Source: Ruminococcus sp. JC304
GTDB taxonomy: Bacteria; Bacillota; Clostridia; Lachnospirales; Lachnospiraceae
NCBI GenBank assembly: GCA_000285855.2
Contig: HE978651.1
Location: 2,564,783-2,628,782, forward strand
Direction: 5' to 3'
DNA length: 64,000 bases
The position numbers and the translations under genes are program-made. Below, in pieces: positions 61,859 to 64,000 of this stretch. The notes under the pieces were generated by a model, which saw only the letters and a list, made by a program, of their open reading frames with translations, ran no database searches and was not told the DNA's origin. Within the stretch, counting starts at the first letter, position 1; each line of letters starts with the position of its first letter.

Positions 61859-61871
61859 AGTCTTATCTAAC
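61859..61871 (-). promoter_or_regulatory. Shared leader motif, candidate AraC-type site (operon copy)
   Basis: GTTAGATAAGACT on the minus strand lies just downstream of the operon's -10 box. It differs by one base from the copy at 63045-63057 before the araC-type gene. Confidence 0.45.
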
Positions 61872-61879
61872 CAATACAT

Positions 61880-61908
61880 ATTTTATCTGGTACTAATATG
61901 AAACTCAA
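61880..61908 (-). promoter_or_regulatory. Promoter of the lipoprotein-ABC operon
   Basis: TTGAGT (-35, 61903-61908) and TAAAAT (-10, 61880-61885), 17 bp apart, between the AraC-type gene and the lipoprotein gene. Confidence 0.55.
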
Positions 61909-61935
61909 TGACCTGGCAGACTAGTTTCTATCCAA

Positions 61936-62958
61936 TCAGACATTCTTTTTATACTCCGTTGGTGTCATTCCATATTCACCTCGAAATGCCGAAGTAAATT
62001 TATTGGGATTTGTATATCCGATTTCTGTTGCGATTTCACCTACAGATAAATTCCCTTCCCGTAATAATTTTTCAGCAATTTGTAAACGATAAGTCCGGAG
62101 ATACGCATAAACAGGTGCACCATACATTCCCTTAAAACAACGTTTCATTGCCGTAGGTGATATTTCAAAACGCTCTGCCAACTCCTCAATTGTATAATGT
62201 TCTTTGATATGTCCTACAATAAAATCATGAATCTGTCTGGTACAGTTCCTTTGCGATTTTGAGAAATAAACATAGTCGTTCTTAATCCTGTCAAAATCCA
62301 TTTCTGTTAGTATCAATAAAAGCTCCAGAAGCTTTATTCTGATATAACTAGGCTTTATATGTTCCTGAACAGTATATAATTCCGAAAATATATGTTGGAC
62401 AGTTTCATTTGCACGAACCATATAAAAATCCTGTTTTCCTGCAAACTCTGAAATTCGGGTAAGATTAATAGAAAGAAGTTTCAAGATTCTTCTCATCTCA
62501 TCTGTAATTTCTTCCAACTCAATCGTTATCGTTATCCCATGATAATGGGAAGTAGGAAATGTTGATGTATGTGATTTCTTATGCAAGGTACAAATGGATA
62601 AATTTCCCGCTGCCATATAGCAATAACTCCGCTCTCCAAACGCACACTCACACCGCCCCTCCCGACAATAATTAATTTCAATAAATCCAGGACGTGGACT
62701 CTGCATCTTATTACAATATTCCATATGCATATCATTATAGACCAGCTCCATTCCTGGAAATGTCTGATATACGGCGATATCTCCTGTACCACTTTCATTC
62801 TCAAGATGAAATCTTGAACATATAGCATCTTCTTTTTTTCTCCGGACAGAAGATCCATATAAATCAACACTTCTGAAATCCGATTCCACTTCCGAAGACG
62901 CAAAAAGTATATCTCCAGCAACCTTATATGGATTGTCCTCTGTTGTTACTGTTCTCAT
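61936..62958 (-). CDS. AraC-family transcriptional regulator of the cargo cassette
   Basis: 340 residues from the ATG at 62958 (AGGTG site nearby; a GTG five codons earlier is possible). The N-terminal cupin-like sensing domain (~60-160) has EINYCREGRCECAF. The C-terminal double HTH (~245-340) has YTIEELAERFEISPTAMKRC and the family end VGEIATEIGYTNPNKFTSAF. Related to YbtA/PchR-type regulators, which respond to siderophores and switch on ABC transport genes. The cargo operon starts 111 bp downstream with its own promoter. Both leaders hold a GTTAGATAARACT motif. Confidence 0.88.
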   Translation of the reverse strand: MRTVTTEDNPYKVAGDILFASSEVESDFRSVDLYGSSVRRKKEDAICSRFHLENESGTGDIAVYQTFPGMELVYNDMHMEYCNKMQSPRPGFIEINYCREGRCECAFGERSYCYMAAGNLSICTLHKKSHTSTFPTSHYHGITITIELEEITDEMRRILKLLSINLTRISEFAGKQDFYMVRANETVQHIFSELYTVQEHIKPSYIRIKLLELLLILTEMDFDRIKNDYVYFSKSQRNCTRQIHDFIVGHIKEHYTIEELAERFEISPTAMKRCFKGMYGAPVYAYLRTYRLQIAEKLLREGNLSVGEIATEIGYTNPNKFTSAFRGEYGMTPTEYKKNV

Positions 62959-63044
62959 ATTACACCTGTCCACTTTCTTCCGCTGCTTTTCTTACTTTTG
63001 TCTCCTCTTTCATAAAACATCATAGCTTATCTCTTTCAGCAATT

Positions 63045-63057
63045 AGTTTTATCTAAC
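63045..63057 (-). promoter_or_regulatory. Shared leader motif, candidate AraC-type site (regulator copy)
   Basis: GTTAGATAAAACT on the minus strand, ~90 bp before the regulator start; the partner copy is at 61859-61871. Confidence 0.45.
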
Positions 63058-63066
63058 TTTCTCATA

Positions 63067-63114
63067 TAAAAAAATGTTACCTTATAAAGCTCCAGTCCCT
63101 ACAATAGGTAACAT
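63067..63114 (-). terminator. Terminator of the mobilisation-side transcript
   Basis: ATGTTACC (63074-63081 as read on plus) pairs with GGTAACAT (63107-63114). On the minus strand the stem is followed by TTTTTTT. It isolates the cargo regulator from the upstream gene. Confidence 0.8.
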
Positions 63115-63210
63115 CGTTTGAGTTTCTATACTCTTTCAGTGTAACACCGTTAGGACTGACTGACAAGAAAATATAGAAATTCATTATAGCAAATAAATTC
63201 GATTTATTGT

Positions 63211-64000
63211 TCAATAGCCAACATTCTTATTATTCAAATATATTCTAATCAGAACAGCCCCTACATTTATGACAAAAATCACAAACAGCAGATTAAATGG
63301 CAAATATTCCCGGATCAAGTTTCCTAATACCGCAATAAAGGAAAAGCTGGCTATCAAAACCATTTTATAAATATCATCCCATATCTTTCGATACCGTTCA
63401 ATTCCGCCCCATACAAGAAATACACCCCCGACAATTCCCGCCATAATCACAGCACTTGAAAATATTCGTTCAAAAACTACCTCTCCCGTAGAATATCCCA
63501 TATAATCCAGCTGTTCAAACCATGTCGCATACTTTCTGCACCAATTAACTGGCAACATGATCAGTTGCATTAAATCCCTTTGAAATGCTCCATTCTGAAT
63601 AAGTGAAAAGAATATGACACAAAGATATCCCCAAGCCCAGAAAAACTGTATTTCTTTCATATCCTCCATTTCCGATTTTGCTTTTCTCCTGGCTTTTTGT
63701 ATCTCCATATCTGCCCGTTTCTTTTCCCTTTCAGCCTGATACTCTGCCTGTCTTGCCTGTTTTTCTGCTTCTTCCTGTTTTTGCTGTGCCTGTTCAACCG
63801 CTTTCACCGACGATTGGTTCACCTGTGTCTGTAATTTAGAGTTCCGGTCCCGAACGTCTTTTATTTCTTCTTCGAGATGCTCTTGCTCGCTCCTGCTCAT
63901 CAATCCGTTTCTGTTCCTCAAGTCGTCGTTGCTCTGCTGTAAAGACTGATTGAGTTTCCGCATTTCGGACAGTTCTGCTGTCATCCGCTGAATTTCGGCG
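63211..64000 (-). CDS. Coiled-coil membrane protein of mobile elements, DUF6040-like (5' end beyond window)
   Basis: At least 262 residues; the frame stays open to the window edge, so the start is not visible and the Met at 63984 is only an internal possibility. The first ~115 visible residues are a charged coiled coil (EEAEKQARQAEYQAEREKKR). Four to five membrane helices follow, with landmarks FFWAWGYLCVIFFS, GYSTGEVVFERIF and VWGGIERYRKIWDDI, to the end NNKNVGY. I recall proteins of this type (DUF6040) beside relaxase genes in Firmicutes mobilisable elements; the relaxase itself would lie beyond the edge. Confidence 0.65.
   Translation of the reverse strand, partial: AEIQRMTAELSEMRKLNQSLQQSNDDLRNRNGLMSRSEQEHLEEEIKDVRDRNSKLQTQVNQSSVKAVEQAQQKQEEAEKQARQAEYQAEREKKRADMEIQKARRKAKSEMEDMKEIQFFWAWGYLCVIFFSLIQNGAFQRDLMQLIMLPVNWCRKYATWFEQLDYMGYSTGEVVFERIFSSAVIMAGIVGGVFLVWGGIERYRKIWDDIYKMVLIASFSFIAVLGNLIREYLPFNLLFVIFVINVGAVLIRIYLNNKNVGY

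Larger units (their letters stand above)
54470..64000. mobile_element. Integrative mobilisable element (partial, continues past right edge)
   Basis: The region starts with a tyrosine integrase and a Tn916-like excisionase reading toward clpB, then an XRE regulator, an ABC/lipoprotein/AraC cargo cassette and a mobilisation-associated protein. It interrupts an otherwise ordinary chromosome right upstream of clpB. The exact left junction lies somewhere in about 54390-54470; no second att copy is available in the window, so the boundary is approximate. No conjugation-channel gene is in view, so transfer is probably by helper, unless the rest lies beyond the edge. Confidence 0.75.

Overview
The window looks like a chromosomal piece of a spore-forming gut Lachnospiraceae bacterium, probably close to Blautia or Mediterraneibacter. 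This rests on the mix of families: AddA/AddB recombination enzymes, a HelD helicase, an SspF-like spore protein, a DUF4250 protein, BspA-type leucine-rich-repeat (LRR) surface proteins, a DUF6040-like mobilisation-associated protein, and Gram-positive strong ribosome sites with HrcA/CIRCE control. No rRNA, tRNA or CRISPR array is visible. About four fifths of the genes are on the minus strand.

Layout. 1-7654: three secreted proteins (one cut by the window edge, two with LRR and fibronectin-like domains) around an AgrC/AgrA-like sensor kinase and LytTR regulator. Two tiny ORFs sit between the kinase and its terminator, and LytTR-type repeats lie before the plus-strand LRR gene. 7789-13292: an LTA-synthase-type membrane enzyme, then a glucose-type PTS operon (antiterminator, EIIA, EIICB) with a textbook antiterminator target (RAT) over a terminator in its leader. 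13419-17927: a two-gene ABC system whose FtsX-type permease carries a very long coiled coil. 18110-21198: decay zone with an IS1634-type transposase remnant, an aldo/keto reductase, a headless LacI-type fragment and a Gfo/Idh/MocA dehydrogenase. 21335-24157: spore protein, PspC, and a PadR-HAAS/DUF1700-DUF4097 envelope module with its own operator. 24247-24450: a ~200-bp near-perfect palindrome.

24553-41268: housekeeping block with rsmF, addA/addB, nadE, hslO, a methyltransferase, a lipoprotein and helD. 41269-46963: MarR regulator with a heterodimeric ABC exporter, then a LysR regulator divergent from a sodium:neurotransmitter-type transporter (47136-48470). 48546-51002: a cytidylate-kinase-like protein and an NhaD/ArsB-type antiporter. 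51501-54382: clpB with CIRCE, followed without a gap by a DUF4250 gene.

54470-64000: an integrative mobile element that continues past the right edge. It has a Tn916-type integrase and excisionase at its left end, an XRE regulator, a cargo cassette (AraC regulator, ZinT-like lipoprotein, two ABC half-transporters) and a mobilisation-associated coiled-coil membrane protein. The cargo reads as a metal or metallophore transport unit. The most promising leads are this cassette, with a ZinT domain whose metal ligands look changed and a motif shared between its two leaders, and the Agr-like signalling cluster with its unexplained peptides.
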